Part shown: positions 1-8,059 of the stretch, piece by piece
Numbering within the stretch: the stretch's first letter is position 1
Layout: each line of letters starts with the position of its first letter
Virus record (IMG/VR): IMGVR_UViG_3300049893_002375
Location: 1 to 35,102 of that record
Length of the DNA stretch: 35,102 bases
Source: a virus
Strand: one strand, 5' to 3'
Notes under the pieces: model-generated
What the model saw: only the letters and a program-made list of their open reading frames with translations
Databases searched by the model: none
What the model was told of the DNA's origin: nothing
Translations under genes and position numbers: made by a program

Positions 1-188
1 ATAAGGTACTTTCACGCTATTAGGGGTTAGTTTTACTTCTCTTGTCGTATAGTTCAAACTCAGAGTACACAAAGAATCATCGGGGGTTGTCCAACCATGC
101 GGATCAACACAATAAGCACCCATTTTTTGTACCGGATCGGTTAAATCGCGTACATTTACAAAAATTTCACCATGGGTAGTATGTGAAA
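1..188. repeat. Left copy of the 188-bp terminal overlap
   Basis: Bases 1-188 recur at 34915-35102 with a single difference (C at 61, T at 34975). The overlap lies inside the tail fibre gene, and the difference is a synonymous Leu codon on the minus strand. The simplest reading is a circular or circularly permuted genome of about 34,914 bp whose assembly overlaps itself. The alternative, a true short direct terminal repeat, is less likely because the repeat lies inside a coding frame that stays open and in register across the join. Confidence 0.95.
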
Positions 189-765
189 CATTCACAAAAC
201 CTATTAGAATATGGTCATATAAATTGCTAGGTTTTGTTGTTGTTATATCTCCGTTATTTGTACTCAACCAAACCTTATCGCCTTCATTATAAAGGTGAGT
301 ATCTAAATCCCTCACTAACCCATATTCTGTAATCAAACCCTCTTGGTTGTTTAAAATTCCATTTTTAATAGTACATAATCCAATTGTAGATTGAGCCGCA
401 TCATGATTAGATGCCGAAGCTAAGGCAATTGTTGGTCTGTTTCCTTGCGCTCCATAAATATAAACAGCTTTTCCGTTTGCTACAGTAAAACCCAATTTAT
501 TAACAACCGGGGTTGTTATTTCTTGACCCCATGAAACCCAAGTGCCATCATATTTTGAGCTGCAAACCAAAGTACCATCATGCGGATCATAAACAACAAC
601 ACCCTCGCGCCATGGTGATAATGTTGGAATGCCTGATATATTATCAAAATAAATTCCCTCATCTCCAATTATTGCCGGATTCATAAGGTCGGCTAATGTG
701 TATATATCGCCGGAAACAACAGCCCCGTCATCGAAAGTTATTTCCCTAATTCTTCCTATAGCCAT
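1..765 (-). CDS. Tail fibre/structural protein, N-terminal part (gene runs off the left edge)
   Basis: This is the 5' portion of a tail protein that continues at the right end of the window. The ATG at 765-763 follows a GAGG ribosome site and lies 11 bases after the stop of the hub gene. It encodes about 255 residues before the edge, starting MAIGRIREITFDDGAVVSGD. It includes a segment ending GLVRDLDTHLYNEGDKVWLS, a style common in phage tail-tip and fibre proteins that list time- or value-like parameters. After circular closure the protein is 835 residues. The position directly after the hub and before two collar-domain proteins supports a tail fibre or tail-tip role. The assignment rests on context and general sequence style, not on a named domain. 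Confidence 0.8.
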   Translation of the reverse strand, partial: MAIGRIREITFDDGAVVSGDIYTLADLMNPAIIGDEGIYFDNISGIPTLSPWREGVVVYDPHDGTLVCSSKYDGTWVSWGQEITTPVVNKLGFTVANGKAVYIYGAQGNRPTIALASASNHDAAQSTIGLCTIKNGILNNQEGLITEYGLVRDLDTHLYNEGDKVWLSTNNGDITTTKPSNLYDHILIGFVNVSHTTHGEIFVNVRDLTDPVQKMGAYCVDPHGWTTPDDSLCTLSLNYTTREVKLTPNSVKVPY

Positions 766-776
766 ATTTTTTTACC

Positions 777-3110
777 TCATAATTCCGGGAATATATTTTC
801 TATCGCAGTAATTTCACAACCCTGTAACGATTTATTTACACCTATTACAAACAACTCATATTGTTTTGGATGCCCAAGCCATTTCTGAGATATGGTAAAG
901 TTTGTATTTATTTTATCACCTAATTCTATCTCATAACCATTGCTAATTACGCTAAAGCTAAACTTTCTAATAGCATTCGAGTAAAATTCATATTTGCGGT
1001 TAAATACCTTCGTATTATAGATTCCCATATCTTCTATGTAAAATCTTTCTTCTTTCGCTATATCACCATGCAACATAACTTTATTTTGATCGGCATAATC
1101 TAGCCTAAAGTTAGAATTATTAGAGAGCGGTGAAATTGACGTTAATCTAGTGTATATGTTAGATACATCAAAATCAGAAGAAATGGAGCCATTTACCATA
1201 TCATCTTCAGACAGATAAAATGTTTTATGATTATATGGGTTTTTCTCGAATAATCTTACCCCTATTTTTCCTTCTGAATTAATATACAAAAATCCAAATA
1301 TGCTAGACAACATCATCTCTAGCCCGTCTAGGTATGTATCAAACATTCCACTATGTAGCGCAAAATATGTTTGTATTTTACTATCCAAATCCTTAAAACT
1401 GCTAGTGGGATTTGTTAGCAACAAACCATCACCACCATCAGTTTCAAGCCCAGCGCATTTTATTGTTCTATGGATAATAGAGCCTAAACTTAGGTTTGTT
1501 GTCGGTGTGATAAAATTTACAAATAAATTTGATGATTTTAGCTCTGATGTTGAATTATTTTGGTATTGACTTTCTGTAGACTGATCTGTTTCATTTATTT
1601 TGTGAGCTAATGCGCCTCCGGTCAAAACTTCAGAATTATTGCTATCTAAATAATGATACCCTAGCGCTCCGTTTCCTATGCCATATCTAGCAATTTCAAA
1701 CTTATGCGTAAATGTCCCATCATAATTTGTTGATGTGTGTTTAACACACCCTAAAGGCAGAAAATAAACAGGTTTATTATTATCAATTTCAAAAATAGAG
1801 AATTGAGAAAAAAATGCATAATAAACATCATTATACGGCGATTTAGTTACAAGGCTCGTTACCCTAGATGATTTTGTTATAGATATTTTGTTGTTTTGAA
1901 TATCAACATATGAAACAACGCATAACATATCATTAACTGAATAATTGTTAATCGGAAAATCACCGGGATATAGTGGGGAAAAATCAACTAATTGCCCAAC
2001 ATAATACTTTGATGCATCAGGAACAGGGAATTCAATTTCTAGCCCATAATTTGAACCATCGCTATAATTTGGCTGTTTATCAATAACACTATTTCTATTT
2101 ATTGTTAAATAAGTATGAGAAAATAAATTATTTATTGACCTGCAACCGTAAAACTTTCTACTACGAACATTATATGAAGAAACGGCAACTCCCGGCCTTG
2201 TATAATATGTCACTGTTATATTTTGTTCGCTTATAGATATCAACTCAATATTGCCATCTTTAGATGTGTCATATACTGAACTATATTGTGATGCCCCAAC
2301 ATATTCTTGATCTTGTTTAGAATATAAAATAGAAGCTTTTGGTGTCCAATCAATCGCTAAATTACACCGCCTTCCTAATAGAAAAGGTATCTCTTTACCA
2401 TAATATTCATTCTTTAAAACTATCTCGGCCTTAAACTCTGATTCTAGCTCTGTATATTTCGCAATGCTCAATAATTTTTTATTTGAATCCCTAGCGTCTA
2501 AAACCATCTCTTTTGTTTTAAACGATGCTGATTCTACCATTCCGACAAAAGCGACAATATTATTTGATGGAGTGTTGTAGTAAAGGTTTACTATTATCTC
2601 ACTATTCTTGAAAGTTACATTGTCATCTGCTAGAGGCTGATAATAACCATCAACATTTATTAACGTGATAGATGTGCTATTTATCCCTAGTTTTCCGTTT
2701 GAAATATCCTCTATATTTTGAGCGAATGATGTTTCTAACATCCTTCCATCAAATAAAACCAAATCAGAGTTTACATCATTTAAGTCTATATGAAGCGGCT
2801 CTGTTTCCCCGGTTTTAAAAAAGAATCCGAAGGTAACAACCAATTGTTCGCTAGGGTTAAGAGTATAATAATATAAAACCCCCGCATCTCTATCGTGATA
2901 AAATTGATTTTCGCTAACTAATTCGGATATAGAGCCAACCTTTTCCGTAGTATATCCAACACCCTTGTAAATTGATTTGACGTAATATGAGAAGTCAATT
3001 TTTAATATGTTTGTTGAGTGAACGGTAGACATATTAATAAACTTTTTCGGATATACCTTACAGATAAACCCCTTTGCGTTTGCGGCTCTTTTTATGTTAG
3101 CTAAACTCAT
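777..3110 (-). CDS. Tail hub / baseplate-like protein (Tal-type)
   Basis: The protein has 777 residues. Its ATG at 3110 follows AAAGGAATATT, a clear ribosome site, and overlaps the end of the upstream gene by 14 bases. It lies after the tape measure and distal tail genes and before the fibre gene, the usual place of the siphovirus tail-tip hub. The C-terminal third (around GLEMMLSSIFGFLYINSEGK and DFDVSNIYTRLTSISPLSNN) looks like the hub domain of tail proteins that form the central trimer at the tail tip. The rest is long and beta-rich. No hydrolase motif is recognised. The hub assignment is by position, length and C-terminal style. Confidence 0.7.
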   Translation of the reverse strand: MSLANIKRAANAKGFICKVYPKKFINMSTVHSTNILKIDFSYYVKSIYKGVGYTTEKVGSISELVSENQFYHDRDAGVLYYYTLNPSEQLVVTFGFFFKTGETEPLHIDLNDVNSDLVLFDGRMLETSFAQNIEDISNGKLGINSTSITLINVDGYYQPLADDNVTFKNSEIIVNLYYNTPSNNIVAFVGMVESASFKTKEMVLDARDSNKKLLSIAKYTELESEFKAEIVLKNEYYGKEIPFLLGRRCNLAIDWTPKASILYSKQDQEYVGASQYSSVYDTSKDGNIELISISEQNITVTYYTRPGVAVSSYNVRSRKFYGCRSINNLFSHTYLTINRNSVIDKQPNYSDGSNYGLEIEFPVPDASKYYVGQLVDFSPLYPGDFPINNYSVNDMLCVVSYVDIQNNKISITKSSRVTSLVTKSPYNDVYYAFFSQFSIFEIDNNKPVYFLPLGCVKHTSTNYDGTFTHKFEIARYGIGNGALGYHYLDSNNSEVLTGGALAHKINETDQSTESQYQNNSTSELKSSNLFVNFITPTTNLSLGSIIHRTIKCAGLETDGGDGLLLTNPTSSFKDLDSKIQTYFALHSGMFDTYLDGLEMMLSSIFGFLYINSEGKIGVRLFEKNPYNHKTFYLSEDDMVNGSISSDFDVSNIYTRLTSISPLSNNSNFRLDYADQNKVMLHGDIAKEERFYIEDMGIYNTKVFNRKYEFYSNAIRKFSFSVISNGYEIELGDKINTNFTISQKWLGHPKQYELFVIGVNKSLQGCEITAIENIFPEL

Positions 3111-3576
3111 AATATTCCTTTTTCATAAATAGCTCGCAAGCAAACCTAAGATTGTTTAGCGGGTTATCATCTCCGCTATGCTGATTTACAGGAAAATTAT
3201 AGTCTAAAGAATACCCAAAAAAGCTATTATCATCCATTGCTCCGGCGCTTTCTTGGAAAATTGATAATTGATATTCTATTCCATTTCTTATTGCGATATC
3301 GTCAAAATCAAACCTAACTAGAGAATGATAAAAATCTAAATCTATTCCGATATCATCATAATTTACCCAGTTTGATTCAGAAATCACAACATCCGAGCCA
3401 ACATGTCTTAGAATTATTTTTGCGCGACCGCCTCCAATATAATTTTTTTTGACAATCTTTAGCCTAGCATTGCAGAGATAACCCTTAAATGAAGGAAAAA
3501 CCCTTAATATATCGGTTTCAGTATCATTAACCAAATCAACAACAAATTGATGTTTAGGATATTGCCTAATACTCAT
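3097..3576 (-). CDS. Small tail-tip protein, unrecognised
   Basis: The protein has 159 residues. Its ATG overlaps the stop of the distal-tail gene as ATGA, so it is probably coupled to it. It is predicted to be beta-rich, with alternating hydrophobic strands and no signal peptide or membrane segment. Its place between the distal tail protein and the hub suggests a tail-tip component, for example a small accessory of the Dit/hub complex. I do not recognise the family. Confidence 0.6.
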   Translation of the reverse strand: MSIRQYPKHQFVVDLVNDTETDILRVFPSFKGYLCNARLKIVKKNYIGGGRAKIILRHVGSDVVISESNWVNYDDIGIDLDFYHSLVRFDFDDIAIRNGIEYQLSIFQESAGAMDDNSFFGYSLDYNFPVNQHSGDDNPLNNLRFACELFMKKEYYEFS

Positions 3577-4709
3577 CAGTCACCCCTAAAAGTAAAGCTT
3601 GCATTATAATAGACCGGCGCAATGTGTTCGATATTTGGGTCGGAATCAAATACACCGAAAAAGCATAAATCTGAAACATTTTGATTTAAATTACCACTAT
3701 CTAGGCTTATGTAAAAATGTTGAGATATCCCCAAATCAAACCACATTTGCTGTAGTAATAACATTTGTTGTTTGTTTAGATATGATAGTTTTAAACTAGA
3801 AAGATATGGATATTTTGCATATTTTTCAAAAAATAGCGCTCCGCTTACTGATTCAGTCTTTACCGATCTGTCGTTATAGACAAGCGAAAATCCGTTATCT
3901 ATTGTTCTGTTTTCAAAGTAATTAAAACCGCCTAAAAATATTTGTGAAAAAGCGATATACTCAGATAAGTTATCATCATCAAATACAGACAACCAAAAAT
4001 ATCTATAATGGGGAAATGGGTCGCCGGGTATTATACCATCCAAAAAGGCAAATGCCCCATTAATTGACGGCTCTATGTTAATATTTATCGGAGCGCTAGC
4101 AAAATCATTAATGTTTGAAAGTCTTATGTTTATTATTGCCGTAGCGGATAGGCTAAATGTTTTGTTACGCTCACCCAATAAAGCAAAGAAACCAGCCGGA
4201 GCGCTACCGCCTAAATCGTATTGTATATAAATGCCCGTGTTTCTGCGTGAAACATCAGCATAAACCCAATTATTAGCTGAATCACCAACAACGCTATTTG
4301 AAGTAAATCCGATAGTTTGCCAAAAATTCACATCAGAATCAGCATATAAAACAAATGAATTGGCTGTATTTGTTACTCTGAATTTTTTTGTTGTCGTGTT
4401 GTATTCTACAGAAAAACCATTACCCATTTTCGTCTGAATTTCCGTAGCTAGAGCCGCCCCCTCATATTCTCCATTTGATAGATAAACCATATAATCAGCG
4501 CCCGGTGAAACCATCACTCTAAACTGATTATTTGTGTTATCAATTTTGAAGATATCTTTTGGGATATATAATTGTGTGCGCGAATGATAAGGCAAACTAT
4601 CAACAGTAAACCCTTCCTTGTTTGGCGTAGAATAAATTACCTGCGCCACATTCAGAGAATTTTGGTACATGAATCGTGTTTCGTTTCTCAGTCCTAAATA
4701 TTGTACCAT
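3576..4709 (-). CDS. Distal tail protein-like
   Basis: The protein has 377 residues and follows the tape measure gene through a TAATG overlap, the standard position of the distal tail protein (Dit) that connects the tube to the tip. Residues about 75-150 (from MVYLSNGEYEGAALATEIQT through WQTIGFTSNS) resemble a beta-domain also present in the tail tube protein at 8060, with the pattern of a strand, an 'ELA..I' helix, a 'GKF.I' strand and 'IGF'. The C-terminal end (YYNASFTFRGD) is typical of a terminal strand in tail proteins. Dit identity is by position; direct sequence recognition is weak. Confidence 0.62.
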   Translation of the reverse strand: MVQYLGLRNETRFMYQNSLNVAQVIYSTPNKEGFTVDSLPYHSRTQLYIPKDIFKIDNTNNQFRVMVSPGADYMVYLSNGEYEGAALATEIQTKMGNGFSVEYNTTTKKFRVTNTANSFVLYADSDVNFWQTIGFTSNSVVGDSANNWVYADVSRRNTGIYIQYDLGGSAPAGFFALLGERNKTFSLSATAIINIRLSNINDFASAPININIEPSINGAFAFLDGIIPGDPFPHYRYFWLSVFDDDNLSEYIAFSQIFLGGFNYFENRTIDNGFSLVYNDRSVKTESVSGALFFEKYAKYPYLSSLKLSYLNKQQMLLLQQMWFDLGISQHFYISLDSGNLNQNVSDLCFFGVFDSDPNIEHIAPVYYNASFTFRGD

Positions 4710-7447
4710 TATGCAAGTCTCCTATTATCTTGATTCAGTGACAATATTGCTTTAGCTAGTTGGTTTTTATCAAGATAAATCGATATTTCTTTTTGTTGAT
4801 TTGCTATCAGATTGATTAATTCGCGCAATAGACTGTTTGTTTCTGCATTTCCTGATGCATTATTTTGGTTTTGATTGCCACCATATGCAAGGTTATCAAT
4901 AAGGCTAAAAAGTGAATCTGTGGTTTTTGGCCTTACTACCATTTCCCCTGATGTTAGCATTGCGGGATATTTATCATTAGGATAACCTTGCGGAACAACG
5001 CCACCCTCTGCCATACCAAATATTTTTTTGACACTTACTTTTTTTGCACCACCAAACATCCTATTAAACCATGCGGCTATATCTTCAAATGGTTTAAATA
5101 TTATATCTCTTAATGCTTGCCCAAATTTTGTAAGCATATCAGAAGAAAAAAACCCTTTAAAAGCGCTCCCTATTTCGCTTACCCAGCCCCATAATCTGCT
5201 CCAAATACTTTGTAAATAAAAACCTAGCCCATCAAAAAATCTACCTATCCAACCGACTAAACCGGTCATTATCCCGTCAATTATATTAGGAATAGCTTTT
5301 GTAATTAATATTACAATAACATTAACTAAAGCCCTCGCTAATGCGGCTATAACATCAGGTAGAGCTTCCATTAATGCAATAATTATAACGTCTAAATTTT
5401 CAGCTAGAGCCTCAATAATTATTGGTATGTTTTCAGCTATACTTATGATTATTTTAGGCAAGTATTCTGCTAAAGTAATAAATATTTTTGGCAGCCCCTC
5501 AGCTAATGCTTGAAATAATACTGGGATCATGTCCAAAATGCCTTGCAATATAACGGGAAGCGCCTCAACAATACCGTTGATAAGAATAGGAATATTGCTG
5601 ATGATTGCTTGAATAATGTCTGGTATTGCTTTAATAAAAGCGTCAATAAATTCTTTTAATTTTTCTCCACTACTAAGTGTATCAAAGAATCCTTTAATCA
5701 TAGAACCAAAGGCGTTACCTGTTCCGAATATTTTATCGACAACACCACCAACCGCACCCATTGTGTCACTTATTGCCGCTTTTGCCCCCTCGCTTCCTTT
5801 TGCTATGTTAGTAATAACAGCATTAACCGCCGTTGTTGCTACTTTGTTTATTCCTTCGGAAAAAGCGCTTTTTGTATTATCAGCAATTTTAGTTACAACT
5901 GAACCTATTTTTTCCCCGATATCATATGCGGTAAATTTTCCTTCCTGCGATAAACCGCGCTCAATCGGATCATTTTTTACAGCCTTCCATGATTTTTCAA
6001 ATAATGGATTTTTTAAATCTTGAAATTCCCTTATCATCCAATCGACACCGTACATAAAACCTTCGGCAATACTTTCCGTTAAAATTTCTTGCCATGTTTT
6101 TGGATTCTCTGGTTTATCTGTAGGCTCTCGCTCTTTTTTTGATCTTTCTTTTTTCTCTGTTTTACTTTCTTTTTCTGTAACATCAGAAATTTTATCTTGT
6201 AAGTCGCTAACATCAATTGCCGGTGTTATATCTATAGGAATTGGTTTTTTGCTTGCTGCGTTTACAATCCTATCAAGTGAAGCATTTATAGCTTTTTCAT
6301 CTATTTTGAACGTATCTTTAAAAACGTCCTTAAAACCTATAGCCAATTCATCTGATCGCTTTGCTATCCTATCAATAGCTTCTGACATTTGCTTAAAACT
6401 AATCTTTGAAAGATCGGTTCCAAGGGTTAATATCCCTTTAAAACCCATCTCTAAAGCGCGGATTGCATCCATTAAATTCATGAATGATTTAACTAGAAAT
6501 TCTACCGCATAACCTACGGCCTTGAAGGTGCTAGCGATTGTATTTAAAAAAGGTATTAACGAGCGAATGCCATTTATCAGGGTAATTATCCCATTATTTA
6601 CAAAGCTTATATGCCCATCTTTTGACTTTTCTACCTCACCAGTTAAATAACTAAACGCGTTACCTATCTCTTTTATTAGCTGAACCATAACCGGTGATTG
6701 TGTTATTGCCGATCCTAGCGAAGCGAAAAAATTACCTGTTACATTTCTTAATTTGGACATAGCCCCGGCGAAAGTATTTAATTCGTTTTCAGCAGCCCCG
6801 GCAAACTTCTTTGCCACAAGGTCAATAGCTCCCCCTGCTATTAAAGCTTCCTTGCTTAATCCTCTTATTTCCGGGATTGTTTCCGATAATTTACCAGCCG
6901 TACCATCCAATGATTTGCCTAAAATTTCTACAGCCGTACCTAAATCAATTTTCATAGCTGCGGAAAGATTTGCTGCGGCTGACACTAGCTTTTGTGCGGT
7001 TTCTGCATTTTTTGTAAAGTTTAACGCTATACCTAATTGGCCGTTTATTACATCATCATCGATTGTAGATAGATTCATCATTTCAGAGGCGAATTTTGAC
7101 ATATTGGCAGCCGCTTCGGTGCCAGCTAAACCAGCCCTTGAAAGCGCCCCGCTTAACAAATTCATATTGTTTTCAGCGTCTACAGCCTCATCAATTATGG
7201 TGTCGAAAAACCCCTTTATAGCTCCAACCGAGAATGCGGCAATAACAGCCGTACCAACCAGCTTTATTTTTGACGATACTGATTCCAAAGATGCATTAAT
7301 CTTTGATGTGTCTATGTCTAGCTTCGCCTTAGATGTTTTTTCTAGGGTTTTATTAAGGTTATCGGCTGATGATTCTACCTTGTCTATGCCAGAAACAGCG
7401 CCTTTAGTATCGACATTTATTGTTAAGTCTACATTATTTCCTGCCAC
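4709..7447 (-). CDS. Tail tape measure protein
   Basis: The protein has 912 residues. It starts with GTG (7447-7445) after an AGGGG ribosome site, overlapping the T-domain ORF by 14 bases. The N-terminal third is helical and Ala/Ser-rich. A charged Lys/Glu linker sits around residues 415-450. Residues roughly 600-740 contain a run of amphipathic hydrophobic repeats built on 'I..ALPVII..I' units, as expected for the tape measure's membrane-active and coiled region. The C-terminus has the familiar AEGGVVPQGYP...MLTSGEMVVRP segment seen at the ends of many tape measure proteins. It sets tail length and is threaded inside the tube. If the usual 1.5 angstroms per residue holds, the tail would be about 135 nm long. 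Confidence 0.92.
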   Translation of the reverse strand: MAGNNVDLTINVDTKGAVSGIDKVESSADNLNKTLEKTSKAKLDIDTSKINASLESVSSKIKLVGTAVIAAFSVGAIKGFFDTIIDEAVDAENNMNLLSGALSRAGLAGTEAAANMSKFASEMMNLSTIDDDVINGQLGIALNFTKNAETAQKLVSAAANLSAAMKIDLGTAVEILGKSLDGTAGKLSETIPEIRGLSKEALIAGGAIDLVAKKFAGAAENELNTFAGAMSKLRNVTGNFFASLGSAITQSPVMVQLIKEIGNAFSYLTGEVEKSKDGHISFVNNGIITLINGIRSLIPFLNTIASTFKAVGYAVEFLVKSFMNLMDAIRALEMGFKGILTLGTDLSKISFKQMSEAIDRIAKRSDELAIGFKDVFKDTFKIDEKAINASLDRIVNAASKKPIPIDITPAIDVSDLQDKISDVTEKESKTEKKERSKKEREPTDKPENPKTWQEILTESIAEGFMYGVDWMIREFQDLKNPLFEKSWKAVKNDPIERGLSQEGKFTAYDIGEKIGSVVTKIADNTKSAFSEGINKVATTAVNAVITNIAKGSEGAKAAISDTMGAVGGVVDKIFGTGNAFGSMIKGFFDTLSSGEKLKEFIDAFIKAIPDIIQAIISNIPILINGIVEALPVILQGILDMIPVLFQALAEGLPKIFITLAEYLPKIIISIAENIPIIIEALAENLDVIIIALMEALPDVIAALARALVNVIVILITKAIPNIIDGIMTGLVGWIGRFFDGLGFYLQSIWSRLWGWVSEIGSAFKGFFSSDMLTKFGQALRDIIFKPFEDIAAWFNRMFGGAKKVSVKKIFGMAEGGVVPQGYPNDKYPAMLTSGEMVVRPKTTDSLFSLIDNLAYGGNQNQNNASGNAETNSLLRELINLIANQQKEISIYLDKNQLAKAILSLNQDNRRLA

Positions 7448-7694
7448 GTTTAGCCCCTTTTGACTTTCTTTGCTTCTCTAGCTCATCATTCTCTTGTTTT
7501 TTTAGTTCGCTTTCAATGGCTATGAGGCATGTTGCTGTATATGCGTCTAATTCATCGCAGCTTGAAACATAACCTAGACCGTTTAAAACTTTCCTATCAA
7601 CATATAGCATTAAAAAAGGCATATCATCAGGGTTAACCCCATCATGTATGCCTTTGTACCAACATTTAACTGAAAATCTTAAACGGTCATAATC
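7434..7694 (-). CDS. Tail assembly chaperone, T domain, made by -1 frameshift from the upstream gene
   Basis: This frame has no convincing start of its own: the first in-frame ATG is at 7622, after several conserved-looking residues. It is open from the slippery site A AAA AAG at 7700-7694. Slipping by -1 there fuses 109 residues of the upstream chaperone to 86 residues starting DYDRLRFSVKCWYKGIHDGV, giving a 195-residue product. The T part ends in a Lys/Arg-rich tail and overlaps the tape measure start by 14 bases. This is the gpG/gpGT layout of lambda and many siphoviruses, in which the fusion recruits the tape measure to the tube subunits. Confidence 0.8.
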   Translation of the reverse strand, partial: DYDRLRFSVKCWYKGIHDGVNPDDMPFLMLYVDRKVLNGLGYVSSCDELDAYTATCLIAIESELKKQENDELEKQRKSKGAKRGRK

Positions 7695-8020
7695 TTTTTT
7701 GGTACAAAACCATCCCTAAGAATCCCAGCCATCCAAGCGATAACTATTTCCGCATCAACAAATGATGTCAAATCATCAAATGAATCTATAATTGAATCGG
7801 GGTCATCAAAAGATATGCAGTGAACCTTAGAAACAAATGATTCTAATAGCTCTATGATTTTCATTTCATCCTTTGCCACTTCTGTCATTTGTTCTTTTAT
7901 TTTTATCTTTTCTTTAAAACCCGGTATTCTCATCTCAATATATGATTCATCAGTAAAACACTGATCCGCTTTGCGCCCTTCGCTTTCAATATCCTTTAAA
8001 TAAAATTTTCTTTTAATCAT
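7679..8020 (-). CDS. Tail assembly chaperone (gpG-like)
   Basis: The protein has 113 residues and lies between the tail tube and tape measure genes, where tail assembly chaperones sit. The ATG at 8020 follows the leader ACACACGAAAGGATA. Near its end the mRNA reads CCA AAA AAG, giving the classical -1 slippery heptamer A AAA AAG four codons before the stop, so a fraction of ribosomes should make the longer GT form (see 7434-7694). The body is acidic and helical. Identity rests on synteny plus the frameshift signal. Confidence 0.78.
   Translation of the reverse strand: MIKRKFYLKDIESEGRKADQCFTDESYIEMRIPGFKEKIKIKEQMTEVAKDEMKIIELLESFVSKVHCISFDDPDSIIDSFDDLTSFVDAEIVIAWMAGILRDGFVPKKIMTV
7694..7700 (-). 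promoter_or_regulatory. Programmed -1 ribosomal frameshift site (A AAA AAG)
   Basis: The heptamer is read in the zero frame as A AAA AAG and followed by ATT ATG ACC GTT TAA. The -1 frame is open for 86 codons beyond it. It is the same heptamer as the strongest bacterial slippery site (as in dnaX) and sits exactly between the two chaperone frames. I did not confirm a stimulatory stem-loop downstream. Confidence 0.82.
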
Positions 8021-8059
8021 TTTTTATCCTTTCGTGTGTTTAAAAGAACCGGGATTTGC

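Noticed and set aside
6753-7463. 236-codon plus-strand open frame opposite the tape measure
   Set aside because: Its Ala/Ser/Phe-rich translation is the mirror of the Ala/Lys/Glu-rich tape measure coding sequence. No ribosome site precedes it.
7434-7622. Independent 62-residue gene starting at ATG 7622
   Set aside because: The frame is open upstream to the slippery site with sensible residues, and the ATG has no well-placed ribosome site. The frameshift fusion explains it better.
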